Shown piece by piece: positions 18,758 through 30,217 of a stretch of 64,000 bases of DNA; position 1 is the first letter of the stretch; the number at the start of each line of letters is the position of its first letter. The notes below the pieces were generated by a model that did not search any database, was not told the origin of the DNA, and saw only the letters and a program-made list of their open reading frames with translations. The stretch is from Poa pratensis (Eukaryota > Streptophyta > Magnoliopsida > Poales > Poaceae): contig CAMZMU010000034.1 of the NCBI GenBank assembly GCA_947311845.1, positions 94,429,976-94,493,975 of the forward strand, given 5' to 3'. The translations under genes and the position numbers were made by a program.

Positions 18758-21419
18758 CACCAACATTTAGGCATCAAGGCAGGAATACTATCACCGATCC
18801 TGTTTCAACAGCTTGATGTCAAAATTTTGAGCAATAAATTACACTTTTCCTATTTAACAGCCAGCTGTTTTCAAATTGAGAAACAGACACATTTTTTCCC
18901 ACCGTCCGATTCTCTTGTCACGAATCTAGGCGCATCTCTCCGTGTCTCTCCTTCATTTCCCTTTTTCTTTTATCTTTTCCCTGGCCGAGTACAACTTTTG
19001 AGTTTTTTTTTTCATTTCACGTCGTGAAGCGAACGCTCTGTTCTCATCGTTTCGTTCCCCTCCCGGGGAGACAGTGGAGAGAGGCCAAAGCCAAGGCGGA
19101 GAGGTTGTCGCCGCAGGCAACTGCGCCGACGCCGGTGGGGGAGGACCTTCGCGAGCCTGGGATACAGCCGGCTCTGCTCTGACTCGGGGGAAGGAGGGGA
19201 AGTGGCAAGGACGGCCATGGTGGAGAGGTCAGTAGGATCCAGCAGCCAGCGCAGAGCGCACCCGGAGATGGAGAGAGCGATTTCTCGCGAGCGCGAAGGC
19301 ATGGACGATGCGGACGAGATGGGTACTGCTCTTCCCTCCTTCCTCTGCTATGTTCCTCTTTTTTCTATGCTCGCCGGCGTGAGGATTCTGTTGCGTGTGG
19401 TCTCCGACGAGTTCCTGCGGCGGAAGCGCGGCGGTGTTGCTAACATGGCGTAGATGGGGAGGCTTGTTTTAGGCGTCGTCATATGTATTTCATCGATTTT
19501 TTCTTCCTCCTTTGGTTGCGTCCTCACTGGTGGAGTGGTAGTGAGGCCACCGCGAGTTTCTGCAGTGGGAGCGCGGTTCTGGACTAGCTCGGTCGTGGTG
19601 TAAGCATTGATAGTCGAGAGGCTTGTTTCAGTGCCCGGGATAGGGATTTCGTCAAATTTCTCCTCATTTTTTTACTGTTTGTTCTGTTCGTCCATATTGG
19701 GTACATTTCTCTGCCGTGGAAACACCTTGAATCGTCTAGGTTTCGGACTGATTTAGTTTTGTTCTTTGAACAGGTTGACGTGAATAGGATTTTGGTCATG
19801 TAGTTTGATTCGATTTAAGTTTTAGTTTGATTTAGGGTTTGTTCTTCTTACTGCTCGAACTGAATATGATGATGGTGTGCTAAGCAGCTTGAATGGATTA
19901 GTGTTTAGTTCGATTATAATTTCATGTTCAATATGTGGTTAGTAACTACTTCTGATTTTATGTATGATGTGGTGTAGGTTCTGTTCACTGCTTTTCCTAG
20001 TCCGTGGTGGCTTTGGAGCTTATTAGGTTCTGTATGGTATTTTATTTCTTATGTTCTGCATGGTTCGGTTTCTTTCAACATTGCTACCTTGGACTGAGCT
20101 GTGCATGCTTTAGTTAACTGCAGTTTATTGTAGATGCATGGTTCACTTCTCAGTTATGCTCAATGATGTGATAGCTATTCTAGTTGTGTTGTGGGGAAAC
20201 TAGGGGTCATTTGCAAATCTGCCAATGAACTGGTTTTTTGCTGTTCATCGTGTTTTTACTATTGGAGCTTCAGTTAAATTGTTGTTGTGGTGTGGAATTT
20301 CAGGTGGTTTGTAATTGGGAATTCGAGTGTTGGTTGTACACATGGAAGTGCAAATAGTATAGTTTGCGCTCGGAATGGTGCGTCACTGTTCGGTTGCTGT
20401 GATTGTGTGAACCATCTATTAGTGTTCGGAGTGTAGGATTTTTGCCACAATGTGATATGTTCCATGAACTTCTTTTTTCTTCATTTTGTGCTCCAGTTGG
20501 ACTGTAATTTTTTGGTGCATCCTTCATGTGTAGTTTACAAGGAGAGGATAGATTGCACCACCTATTTTTATGGCGTATAAAGAGTGTAGCAACTAGTGAT
20601 TCAGAGTAACTTGTTGTTCACCTAGTCGAACAACAGAATATATTCTGTTGATGTGTGCATCTGCCATGCCGTTACTCTTCCTGGTCCATATGTGGTTGTA
20701 GAACTTGATATATTCTATAATTATTAATGTGTCCGTTCGTGATTGTCGAGTTGTTTTGCTTCTGGAACTTTCGTAGGGCAATTTAGAATTGTGGTCGCGA
20801 GATGAATCTTTCAACGTTGATACCTTGGGCTTAGGATGAGCTATGGTTCTTTGGTTAACTGCAGTCTGGCTCTGATATAGGCTGGCTGTTCAATTATGTT
20901 CTTTGATACGGTAGCTGTTCTTGTGCTCATTGGTTAACTACAATCCTGCTAATGATCTCTGGAATTTTCAGCTATGATTTTAGTCGTTTCAAATTACCCC
21001 GCTCGATGAATCTTTTTTCTTCATTTTGTGGTTCTGTTATAGTGTAATTCTTGCTATGGTTCATGCAAATTCGGAAGATTGATTATTGTCATTGTTCATT
21101 AGGAGAAAAGTTCCACAAATGTTTTCATATTTGCATTTTTAAGCTTTTAGAATTGCATTTTAAGTTCACTTCTATTATTTCGTCAATTGTTTCAGTGTTT
21201 GTTTTCTTAGGTTTGTATTCATCGCCTGTGTCATTCTCTTAATATATTTTAGTCTTGCATTATGATTGGCGGTGGGGCACGGGTTATGCATGGGGAACTC
21301 TGCCTACGCCGTTCTTAAGCTAATACTTAAGTTGAACAGTTGGTTCCGATCTCGGAAAAAATGAGAAGGGGACCACGCTTTTTAACTATTCATTGTTTAC
21401 CCATCTGTGCAATCTGGAG
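18758..21419. other. No confirmed gene; possible 5' exon at 19012-19460
   Basis: A GC-rich island at about 19020-19450 has a short frame (19202-19453) with no known domain. A GT-rich donor-like site follows GACGAGATGG near 19322. Downstream is 2 kb of T-rich, intron-like sequence. It could be the first exon of a gene or a noncoding transcript, but I cannot support a product. Confidence 0.3.
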
Positions 21420-22760
21420 CTGAACACTAGTCTATCATTCTCATTCTTCAGACATTAGTTGATTTTATTCTTTCTTTATTCAGTTTTCAGTTCTGTCCAG
21501 TTCCTCTTTATTTGATTCATGTTTCTCAGTTTTATTTTTTAGTTCAGTCTGAAGTTGTCCCCAATTTTTTTAGTATTAGTTTCAAGTTTCTTTATTCTTT
21601 CGGTGTGCATTCTCATTCTTTCTTTCAGTATATTTCAGTTCCTTCAGTCACTGATATCTCATAATTTTAGATTTATCTGCTCAGTATTCTTATCTTCAGT
21701 TTTAAGTATCAGTCCCTCATTGTATCAGCTCGTTTCTTACTTCATCTATTATTTCTTTAGTCTCTAGTCCTCAGTCTTGAGTATTGTCTTTCAACCTTCA
21801 GTGTTGTCAGTCCTCAGTTTATTTCTGTTCATTCATTTCTTTCATTCTTCATTCTCTTTTTCTTCTTTCTTATTATTTGTTCAGTCCTATTTGTTTTCAT
21901 TCAATCTCTTGGTCTTCCAGTCTCTTTTTGTGTTTAATTTGCTAATTGCTCATTGGTTTTGGTTTCTTCAGTCTTTGTTTTCATTCTCTTCAGTCCTAGT
22001 TGATCTTCAGTTTTCTCTGTTTTTTCCTCAGTCTTTCAGTATCTCCTTATATTTTCATAAGTCTCTCAGTCCTTCATTATTTGGTCCCTTCTCACTAATT
22101 TTCTTCAGTCTCTTATTTTCTTAGTCTTTCATTAATTCATTCCTTCAGTTCTTCATTACTTCAGTCTCTCAAAATTGACATTTTCACTTGCCTAAGTTAC
22201 TTCAGTATTTAATTACATTAGTCTCAGTATTTCATTACTTAAGTTTATTTTACTTCAGTAACTCATTCTTTGCATTTTCTTCAGTCTATAAGTATATTAT
22301 TTCAGTACCCTGATTCTTTCATTACTTCAGTATCTCATACTTTTCATTTTCAATACTTGAGATCTTTAGTTACTGATTTATTAATTCCATCAATCCTTCA
22401 TTCCTTGAGTTTTTCATAATTTTCATTTTCACTTGACTAAGTGTTTACTTCATTATCTCATACTCTGCATTTTCATTACTTGAAATCTTTAGTTTCTTAT
22501 TCATTATTCAATCAGTCCGTCATTCCTTTAGTTTTTCAAAATTGACATTTTTCAGTGTTTGATTGTAGTAGCCAGCCGAGAGTTCGACAGGAGTGGCAGG
22601 CGGCGAGATGGAGTTGGAATTTTTGTAGAGGATGGTGCTGGCATACAAGATTTGAAACTTTTCTCTTCCGTCCGATTTCTTCTCTCATCAGTGTTTCAGC
22701 CTCACTGTTTTCTAGACAGTCTTTCAGTTTGAAGTCCCTACTTCTATCAGTTCACACATG
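21420..22760 (+). repeat. Pyrimidine-rich tract with recurrent TTCAGT words
   Basis: For about 1.3 kb the plus strand is dominated by T and C. The words TTCAGT, TCAGTC and CTTCAG return every 15-30 bases without a fixed period. Open frames here (21555-21767, 21777-22124) are products of the composition (Phe, Ser and Leu only). It looks like a decayed simple-sequence array or a strand-biased intron. Confidence 0.6.
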
Positions 22761-24762
22761 TTTCTTATTCTTCACTCTTAGTTACCATTTGCTGCCATGT
22801 GGTTTGCAGCAATGCGATTGCTAGTTATATGTGGTGCATTAGCATGTTTGATAAACCATATTAGCACTCATACTAATAGGGAGTGTCGGGTAACCATAGT
22901 AGTACTTTTTTCAAGTCTCGGATATGTTTTCAGCTCTGTTCTTTTTTATGCTTCTTGGATTGACCGGTCTGTACTGGAAATTTTGTGCTGTTTGATGGTT
23001 TGTGGATTGTTTGTCCTGGTGATTTATAGTCATGAGTTTTTCATATTCTTCAAGTCAAAGAGCATAGCAGCTCAGCTTGGCAACAATGGCCAACTCTAAG
23101 TTCTTTTTTCCGGAAAACTTGGTCTGCTTTGAGTTCCAATTTACATTTATCACCATGTTTTCATAGGCCTGCACAAACTGTACAACAAATTTGTGTGTAT
23201 ATGTTTTCCATAATGCAATTTTGTAAGTAAGTGGCGCTGCTTGAACTAAATTTTTTCATTAAAGATGTACCGAGGATGGGGCGGGGGCTTCTTCATCAGC
23301 GGTGAGCTCTTTTATATCAATTGATCATTTCTTCGTTTTTTGTTCGGCCAATATTCTCACTTGTTTTTCATCCACAATGGTCAACAGATTTGTAGTTAGA
23401 GGAATGATAGGAAGAGAGTTATGAAGGTGGATCCTACCGCAAAGTTTATTTAGTACGTGGAGGATTATTATCAGTTACCCTGCTTGATCTTTTCCAATTT
23501 CTTCAGTGATCACTGATCAGGATCGTAGTCTTTCATTTTAGCTTAGCTTTTTTTACAGCTACTTTGTTTGCTATTTTTCTTATAATTTTCTGTAGTGTCG
23601 TATATCTTCTTACTAGTTCTTTGTTTTTTCTTAGTTCCCTTGGTGGCCGTAGAGGGAAACATTTTCAGGACATAGAGTTGGCATTTTCACATCTCTACTT
23701 GGCCCCCAACATAAATGAATATTCAAGGTAATTTTTAGCACAGAAATCTACTTGTGTATCTCGATATTGTCTTCTTCAATTCTTACTCACAGCACATCTA
23801 TTTTTCTAGATAGAAAAGAACCAGCATTGACATTGAAAATTGTTTTGGTGCAGGTGGCAGATGATAAAGGTTTTATGATAGGGGAGAGATACCTGAGCCT
23901 GTAGCTTTTCATTGTTCGTCATGCAGGCCAGCCCCTTTGGAGCCGGCTTCTCCAGTCCCATCTCAGATCTGGAGCTTCTTGACCCGTTTCTTTCCTGTGA
24001 TTATCTTCTTATTTTCTTAGATCGCTGGATCTCTTCCCCGTTCCATGTTGTTTCTCGCGTCATGTGTGTTCTCTTGGGGAAGAAGAAGATCATGCCACCT
24101 TTTTTTGTCTAAGTATCTGATATTTTTCCTCGGCCCAACTCGGCAACTTAATTATGCCTTAGACGTTGAAGACTGAAGTCATACTGAGGCTGAAATGAAA
24201 CACTACACACTCAAATGAAGACTCAAAAAACCATGCTCCAGATCGATGGAGAACTATCTGTTTAGAAATTGAAAAACAGACAGATTTAGTACTTTGTGCT
24301 AGTTTTACTCATTGATTCAGTTTTGTACAGCTGTCAGTTTGTAATTGGTCTACAGAATCTGTCTGTTTTCGAATTTAGAAACAGCTACCTGTTTGTTAGA
24401 CACTCCCATAAATTAAGAGTCCATCAAACGCACAGTCGTCTGAGAACTAGCTTAATTAGTTCTGAGTCGAATGACGTCACCGCCGCATCTCCCTCTAGTC
24501 TTCTTCTTCACCTCCGGCGAGCCGCGCCTCAACACTTGTAAGACTTGCTGCATTATTTCTTAATTAATCGGCTCGTAAGACCGCTCCTTGGATAGTTGGA
24601 TGCCTCTGCATGCCTCGTCGGCCCTCTTTCCTTTTTATTCTTTACATGCTTATCGTCATTGCTCCTCTTGCATTACCTGCACAGGCCTTAATTACTAGAG
24701 GCACTATAGTTAGTTTTTTCGATCAACTTGACCAATGACTGTGACTAACTCTGCAAGTGGTG
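22761..24762. other. No supported gene
   Basis: T-rich sequence continues with several splice-like motifs but no exon I can place in a family. A short GC-rich patch at about 23930-24000 and one at 24470-24540 have no recognisable product. Confidence 0.4.
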
Positions 24763-26321
24763 TTTAACTGTATTGGTGTACATTTTTAATCAACATGACC
24801 AGGTAGTAACATGCATGCCACCTAAGAAAAAAAAAGAATAACATGCATACCACCTAAGCAAAAAAGATGATGTGGCAGCTAATTAATGTGGAGAGAGACA
24901 AATAGAGTAACATAGCTAGTTACCGTAACATCACACACATCAAGATAAAATGAGTCTACAACCTAATAAATGCTATCATGCATGACACCACAATTAAGTT
25001 ACTACCCATTATGGAGGTAGTAACATAGGATAGTAACATAAGTCTTAGACGGAGGGCTGTGGGCGGACCAGCAAGCCAGGGACGCTCGTCTCGGCTGCCG
25101 GTCGCGCGGAATGGGGCTGCGCTTGGCGGCGGGGCCCTAGGATCGGTGGGGCGACGTCGGCAAGGTCGAGCAGGCGAGGCGGAGGGGCGGTCGGCACCAG
25201 GTTCTCCGGCGGCGGCGCCCTGGCGCTGGGAGTGAGCGGCACATCTGGGCCCGTTTGGGCCCGATCTGGGCTCAGCGGGCCCGCTCGGCCAGGGCGTGGT
25301 TCTAGCTCTGCTGCGGCTCGGCAGAGCTCGACCGGCGCTTACTCGACAGAGCTCGCCCGGCGCAGGTGGTGGTGCGGCGGCCTCGCGGGAGCTGTGGTCC
25401 GAGGTGGTGGTGGTGAACGGAGGAAGACGATTGGCGTTGTCGCGGTGTCGGCAACATTACATCCTTCCTGCAGGTGGATCGGCAAGCAAGAAGTGCTGCG
25501 GGCGTCTTTGCCCGTTGCGCGGGAGGGATGGTGGAAAGCTGATGGGAGAGGAATGCCGCCGCTGCGGTTGTTGCATCCTCCGCGGGAGATGAATGGCCCG
25601 CAGGCGTTGCATCCTCGAGGAGACGAATGGCGCCTAGTATTTGGTTGCATCCTTCCGTTGGGGGAAGAATGGCGCCGCAGCGGAGGTTGCAGCCTCCGTT
25701 CAGTGGGGGACGCGGCTGCAAGGGGGAAGCACTTCGAGCTTGCCGGGGAAGTGTGGCTGGCCGTGGAGGCAGGGTAGTGGTTTGGTGTGTTGACTGGTTT
25801 GGATCCTGAGTTCGGACTATGCAGGTGAGACTGCCGGCGAAAGCCGTACTCCAGCTGTGGCCGGAGTCGTCGATGGCGGCGCCTTTGAGCGTCGTTCCCT
25901 CGTTGGAGGCATCGATGTAGTTGTTCCCACTTTGCATTTTTCGACGTGCTCCAGGGGAAACCCTTGACCTAGTCTTCTAGATCGGACGATGACAACGCCT
26001 TCCGGCGTCGTGTTCCCTCTTGGGGGCATCGTTTTGGAGGTGGTTCCGGTCAGAGGGGCTTGCGGTTTGCTAGGTTGTGTGTGTTGTATGGTTTTTGAAT
26101 CCGGTTTCCCTCATAAACTGGACCAACGTTCTATCTATTCATTGAATTTGGCAGTTCTCCTGCTAACATTCAACATAAGTATGTTACCACTCAATGTTAC
26201 TCCCCACTATGAGCAATCTTAGTGTTTTAACTGTATTGGAGTAGTACATTTTTTAATCAACATGACTAATTAGTGTGTCTATACTTTTTTTTGAATTTAT
26301 TAGTGTGTCTATACTGGTAAC
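24763..26321. mobile_element. Nested insertion zone: MITE split by a GC-rich insert
   Basis: The 15 bases TAACTCTGCAAGTGG, with small edge differences, flank this zone at about 24748-24762 and 26322-26336. A block with TTTAACTGTATTGG and TTTTTAATCAACATGAC occurs near both ends. MITE-like text rich in AGTAACAT flanks a GC-rich core: GGTAGTAACATGCATGCC on the left and GTTACTCCCCACTATGAGC on the right. The structure suggests stepwise insertion, but the outer boundaries are approximate. Confidence 0.4.
25044..26171. mobile_element. GC-rich insert flanked by AACATAAGT
   Basis: AACATAAGT flanks it at 25035-25043 and 26172-26180 (9 bp). The 1128-bp body carries tandem GGGCCCGATCTGGG-type words, also seen in the insert at 17609-18702, and ends GGCAGTTCTCCTGCTAACATTC. 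No TIRs are seen. A shared family with the other insert is possible but unproven. Open frames inside carry no known domain. Confidence 0.45.
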
Positions 26322-26336
26322 TCTGCAAGTGGAGGT

Positions 26337-27194
26337 GGATCACTGAAATTCTATTAGCGCGAAATAGAAAGTTCGTGAGAAATTTGGTTTCGATCGGGCA
26401 ACTAGGTGCGGTACTGTTGACTCCTCTTTGATCCAGATAAAATTCCACTGATGTATGATGCGTCTCAACGAGTCTCAGTAAATTGTTTTTGTTACATGTA
26501 TCAGCACCAACGATACTCTCCGGTTCCCCTACAAGTTAGTGAACCGAGCCTCAGGAAATTACCTCAACTGCATGAACACCAAACCAAAGGAAAGGAAGAT
26601 ATCCAACGGCTTGATTTCAAGATTTAAGGACATGAAAGAGTGGCTAGGACATGAAATAATATAAAACTTTGCTGCATATTAACTACATTTTTTTTCCACC
26701 GATGACATTAGAACACCTTTCTACCCTCAAAACTGAGTTTGAAGGGTACCTTATATGTGTTTTAAGCTTTCCCTACATAATGAATCTGGTAGAGATGTTC
26801 TAAGTATGTGGTGTAGGATGCCCCCTGGCCGGATGTTACTAGCTAGTACTCCCTTCGTCCCAAATTAAGTGTAGCTGAAATGAGTGTATCAATATGTGGG
26901 TGTAGAATCTGGATCTGGAGATCCAACTCGTGGTTGTCTAGTCTAGCTTGTGTGTAGTAGTGCTTTTTGTGGTAAACATTAAGATAACTGTCATTTAGAG
27001 TCTCAGATGGCTATGATCGCTTAAGTTAATTCTTGCCGGCTCAAGTGCAGATTCTCAGTCTTACCTATCTATGGATTGAATGGAGATGCTGTTGTTCATG
27101 TCGGGTTGAACACCCATGTATGTTCCTTGGTAAATAAATTATTAGTAGTATGGACGATCCAATTTTAGGAAACATGGCCCGATTTTAACTTTGA
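26337..27194. other. Intergenic; one stray Stowaway end at about 26846
   Basis: No gene is seen. A single CTCCCTTCGTCCCAAATTAAG motif near 26848 resembles a Stowaway terminus, but no partner end was found. Confidence 0.4.
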
Positions 27195-27465
27195 AACATA
27201 GTACAACGCAGACGCTCACATACACGTGCACACACTCAACTCTATGAACGCACGCACGCATATCCTACCCTTATGAGCAACTCCGAGAGACTAAGCCGGC
27301 GATCAAGTCTTGAGATTGACGAAGTCACCACAGGCGCCTCGCTTTCAACGCAAACGTCTCCTTCCACTGAAAAATAATCCGCCTAAATGAGAAACAGCAA
27401 TGTCAAACCTGGGGTTTGAACTCTGTTGGGCTAGGAATATAACCACCCTTCTAACCATTGTACCA
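27195..27465 (-). mobile_element. tRNA-derived SINE, minus-strand copy
   Basis: Reading the minus strand, the head has GTGGTACAATGGTTAGAAGG and a B-box GAGTTCAAACCCC. The tail has GCGTGCGTGCGTTCATAG, GTGAGCGTCTGCGTTGTACT and a degenerate A-rich end. It is the same family as 12275-12573. An 11-bp direct repeat GCAGATTCTCA (27047-27057 and 27469-27479) lies around it but is farther out on the tail side than expected for a target duplication. Confidence 0.75.
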
Positions 27466-27675
27466 CAAGCAGATTCTCAATCCAACTCATACTCAAACTC
27501 ATAGACACGCAACTTGTACAGTTGTGTACATGAGGCGCCCGAGCGCGTACGGTTTAAGTGTAGACTTGTCGTGATCAACACGTACTCATGCATTGTGATT
27601 AACGGACCGCGATGGATGGATCCGCGTGAATTACTGGATGGACGTACGTACTGTATCCTACTAGTTGAATTTGGT

Positions 27676-27701
27676 GTTCTCAAAAAAAAAAAAAAAAACT
27701 T
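27676..27701 (+). mobile_element. Extremely truncated SINE tail (26 bp)
   Basis: GTTCTC followed by a long A-run is the exact tail form of the SINE at 33489-33607. It is flanked by GTTGAATTTGGT at 27664-27675 and 27702-27713, a 12-bp target duplication. This appears to be an insertion reduced to the 3' tail. Confidence 0.6.
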
Positions 27702-27948
27702 GTTGAATTTGGTTCTGGGAGAGAGAAAATTAAAATAATGGACTATTACGCAATTAAACGCCTCACCTCTATCTCTCACGCTCTCTCTTGTACTCCATTT
27801 CTGCACCATTCTTAATGTATTGAAAAACATGAGATAAAGGAAGAGAGGAGAAAATCATAAAATCTGGTTCATACAGAATTTGCTTTGCAATATCATGTAA
27901 AAGGTAACTCTCAGACATATTACTCTTTTTTTTGTTGACATGATTTGG

Positions 27949-29139
27949 CTACACACTAGGAGGAATAAGCCACATGCCGTATTGAGACGCATGCACCACT
28001 CTGATGCGCCTCTCGTTCTTCTGCCTATGGTACACGTGAAACTTGTCCAAGTACAAGGAGTTGTCCGTGTAGATGCGATTTCTCTCCACCCTGCCGCGCC
28101 CGCCGTCCGGTACTCTCACCGCTGTGGAGCAAGTTCCCCCTAAGAACAAGGCGTACTCACCTAAGCTCGTCACCTCTGCCCACTTTAGCGCCTTCCCTTG
28201 GTGGTCGAATGTGAGCTCAAAGATGTCGAACAACATAGGCATGAATCTATACCACCAGGTCGTCGCCATTGCCAGCTTGCCGCCCAGAACGAAGAGGTGG
28301 TTTCCTTCTTTGGTTTTGTCTAGATCGTACGGGCGGGGGTGTCTGGATGCTGGGGGAGCATGCTGAACGGATAGAAACCGAGTGACCACCACGGACGTGG
28401 CACCGTCTTTGTTGGTCATGTCAAATCTGAACAATTCCATGTGGGTGGTGAGGCCATAGAGTTCTCCGTTGTAGAAGGCGATGTCGTCAAACCTTGATTC
28501 TTCTTCTTGTGTCGTGATCCACCTGTCATCCTGCCGGCGGCCAACCCTGCATAGCGCGACATTACCCGGGGAGTAGGTGAGGGCAGCGAGGATGCACTCG
28601 CTGGATGTGGGAGCTTTGGAGAAGACTATCTTTTTGATGGTGCACGGTGCGTCACGACGGATTAAAGGGACGAACTTTCTCTGCTCGTAATAAGGGAGCG
28701 GCATCTCGACGCCGGAGAAGATGTTGAAGAGCACCAGCTTCACGTGCTTGTATGTGAGCGCCGCGATCCAGCCGCCGTCGTAACCTCCCAAACATCGACC
28801 GACTTCCGCCTTGCTCGGCACCCGGAAGACCAATGCTTCGTCGTCCTCCGGACAGTACAAACGCGCTCTCCTATCAAAGGAGGAGAAGTGCCACGGGATG
28901 AATGGGGGCGCCGCTGCACGGCGTGATACGATCACGGCATCTCGCCAGGATGTGCATACGGCGGCGAAGCAGACGCGTTGGAGCGTGCCGACGAGCTTGC
29001 CGTAGACCAAGCGGAGGAGGTCGGTAGGGAGATCGGACCAGGGCCTGCTGTAAGGCTCGATTACCACACGCACGTAACTATAGGTAACTATTGTCATCTC
29101 GCTCGTCCAAGGTGCGTGCGATCGCTCGATCTGCTGCAA
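27949..29139 (-). CDS. F-box/DUF295 protein (396 aa)
   Basis: A single-exon gene on the minus strand. Residues about 33-75 form the F-box (WSDLPTDLLRLVYGKL, FAAVCTSWRDAV). The rest is a DUF295 region with typical blocks: PSKAEVGRCLGGYDGGWIAA, SRFDDIAFYNGELYGLTTHM, the near-C-terminal hallmark YALFLGGTCSTAV, and a final LYLDKFHVYH. The length is normal for the family, with no internal stops. It is probably a substrate adaptor of an SCF ubiquitin ligase. The first ATG at 29139 is used; an alternative at residue 15 would leave the F-box intact. The 5' side abuts the second copy of the duplicated segment (29393-30217). Confidence 0.85.
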   Translation of the reverse strand: MQQIERSHAPWTSEMTIVTYSYVRVVIEPYSRPWSDLPTDLLRLVYGKLVGTLQRVCFAAVCTSWRDAVIVSRRAAAPPFIPWHFSSFDRRARLYCPEDDEALVFRVPSKAEVGRCLGGYDGGWIAALTYKHVKLVLFNIFSGVEMPLPYYEQRKFVPLIRRDAPCTIKKIVFSKAPTSSECILAALTYSPGNVALCRVGRRQDDRWITTQEEESRFDDIAFYNGELYGLTTHMELFRFDMTNKDGATSVVVTRFLSVQHAPPASRHPRPYDLDKTKEGNHLFVLGGKLAMATTWWYRFMPMLFDIFELTFDHQGKALKWAEVTSLGEYALFLGGTCSTAVRVPDGGRGRVERNRIYTDNSLYLDKFHVYHRQKNERRIRVVHASQYGMWLIPPSV

Positions 29140-29392
29140 GGCTCGACTAATATCACACGCGCGTACATATATGGATCAATTGCATACATGGGTGGAGTCG
29201 GACACGGAGACCCAAGTAAGGTTTGTAGAATTTTCATTGTCTCTTCTGCTGATCAGGTGTACGCATCGGATCGCTGGTTCGTTTATATGGTTAGTTTCTT
29301 ACGTTTGCAGGTCGGGTCCAAAGAGGCGACGTGTGTCAATCAGATTAAGAAAGGAAAGCAAAAAAGGCCCATTAATTACGAAGCACCTCTAC

Positions 29393-30217
29393 AGTTGTAT
29401 AGTATAGAACATAAAAAAAGTGAGGGCAAAACTAGGTTTGGCTCTGAATAACACAAAGACGCTCCATGTTATACAAAAAGATTATGCAGGTAAGGATTAT
29501 TTAGTAGACTAAAAGAATCTTGTAGTATTTGAAAGGTTTTTCGTGGAATGTCGGGTCCAAATCCAAAGTTTCTCTAAAGGATCATATCATACATCGTCTT
29601 TTAATTTGTTGAGTATATGAAGGATTCGAGCCACATGTCAATTGCTGGTTCTTTTATTTTGAGGTGCTTGTACGGTTGTACCCATAGTGGGAGCCCCTCA
29701 TGCCTTTCTCCCAGTCGCCCAATTTCCTGCCGCCAAAACGCACTTGTTTGATGCCCAGGTGTCTTCAGTTTTTTGGCAAATTGACAGATTGGGTGACTGA
29801 CCGTGCACGATGATTGTTAAATCTTAGTCCATGTTATGTGCTATGCGCCCAATTTCCTACCGCCAAAACGGCAAAACCCACTTGTTTGATGCCCAGGTGT
29901 CTGTAGTTTTTTGGCATATTGACAGGTTGGGTGACTGACCGTGCACGATGATTGTTAAATCTTAGTCCATGTTATGTGCTATTCTATGCAATAATATTGC
30001 TTAATGGCATAGCCAAGTGCTTTACTTAGTGTGCTTGCGGGTTTAGAAACAACTAGGTTGGTTTTTGAACTAGGCTTGGTTAGTCTGCGCTCCGGATTTA
30101 GCTAATAAATGAATACAAAGTTAAGGTGTCATTTTATCTCTGAAATTTAGTTTAAAACTACAGGATCTGTGATGATGCTTCTTCCAAGCTAAAACCGGTG
30201 ATGTATATCAGCATAGG
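29393..30217. repeat. Duplicated segment, copy 2 (empty site)
   Basis: It matches 16962-18757 without the 1.1-kb insert. The uninterrupted insertion site GGATCTGTGATGATG is at about 30163. Inside it a 130-bp stretch is tandemly doubled (29717-29846 and 29847-29982), while copy 1 has it once. Confidence 0.85.
29717..29982. repeat. Tandem duplication of about 130 bp
   Basis: Both units begin GCCCAATTTCCT and contain GATTGTTAAATCTTAGTCCA. The second has a small extra block (GGCAAAACC). It is present once in copy 1 near 17280-17400. Confidence 0.85.

Noticed and set aside
21555..22124. Two Phe/Ser/Leu-rich frames suggesting small membrane proteins
   Set aside because: They are produced by the TTC/TCA/TTT-rich tract and end wherever the composition changes.
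25232..25937. Overlapping long frames on both strands in the second GC-rich insert
   Set aside because: No domain, opposite-strand frames of similar length, and flanking repeats that mark a mobile insert.
26846..26900. Stowaway MITE
   Set aside because: Only one terminal motif is present, with no inverted partner or TA duplication pair.
27047..27479. GCAGATTCTCA repeat as the exact target duplication of the minus-strand SINE
   Set aside because: The left copy lies about 150 bp beyond the recognisable SINE tail, so the link is uncertain.
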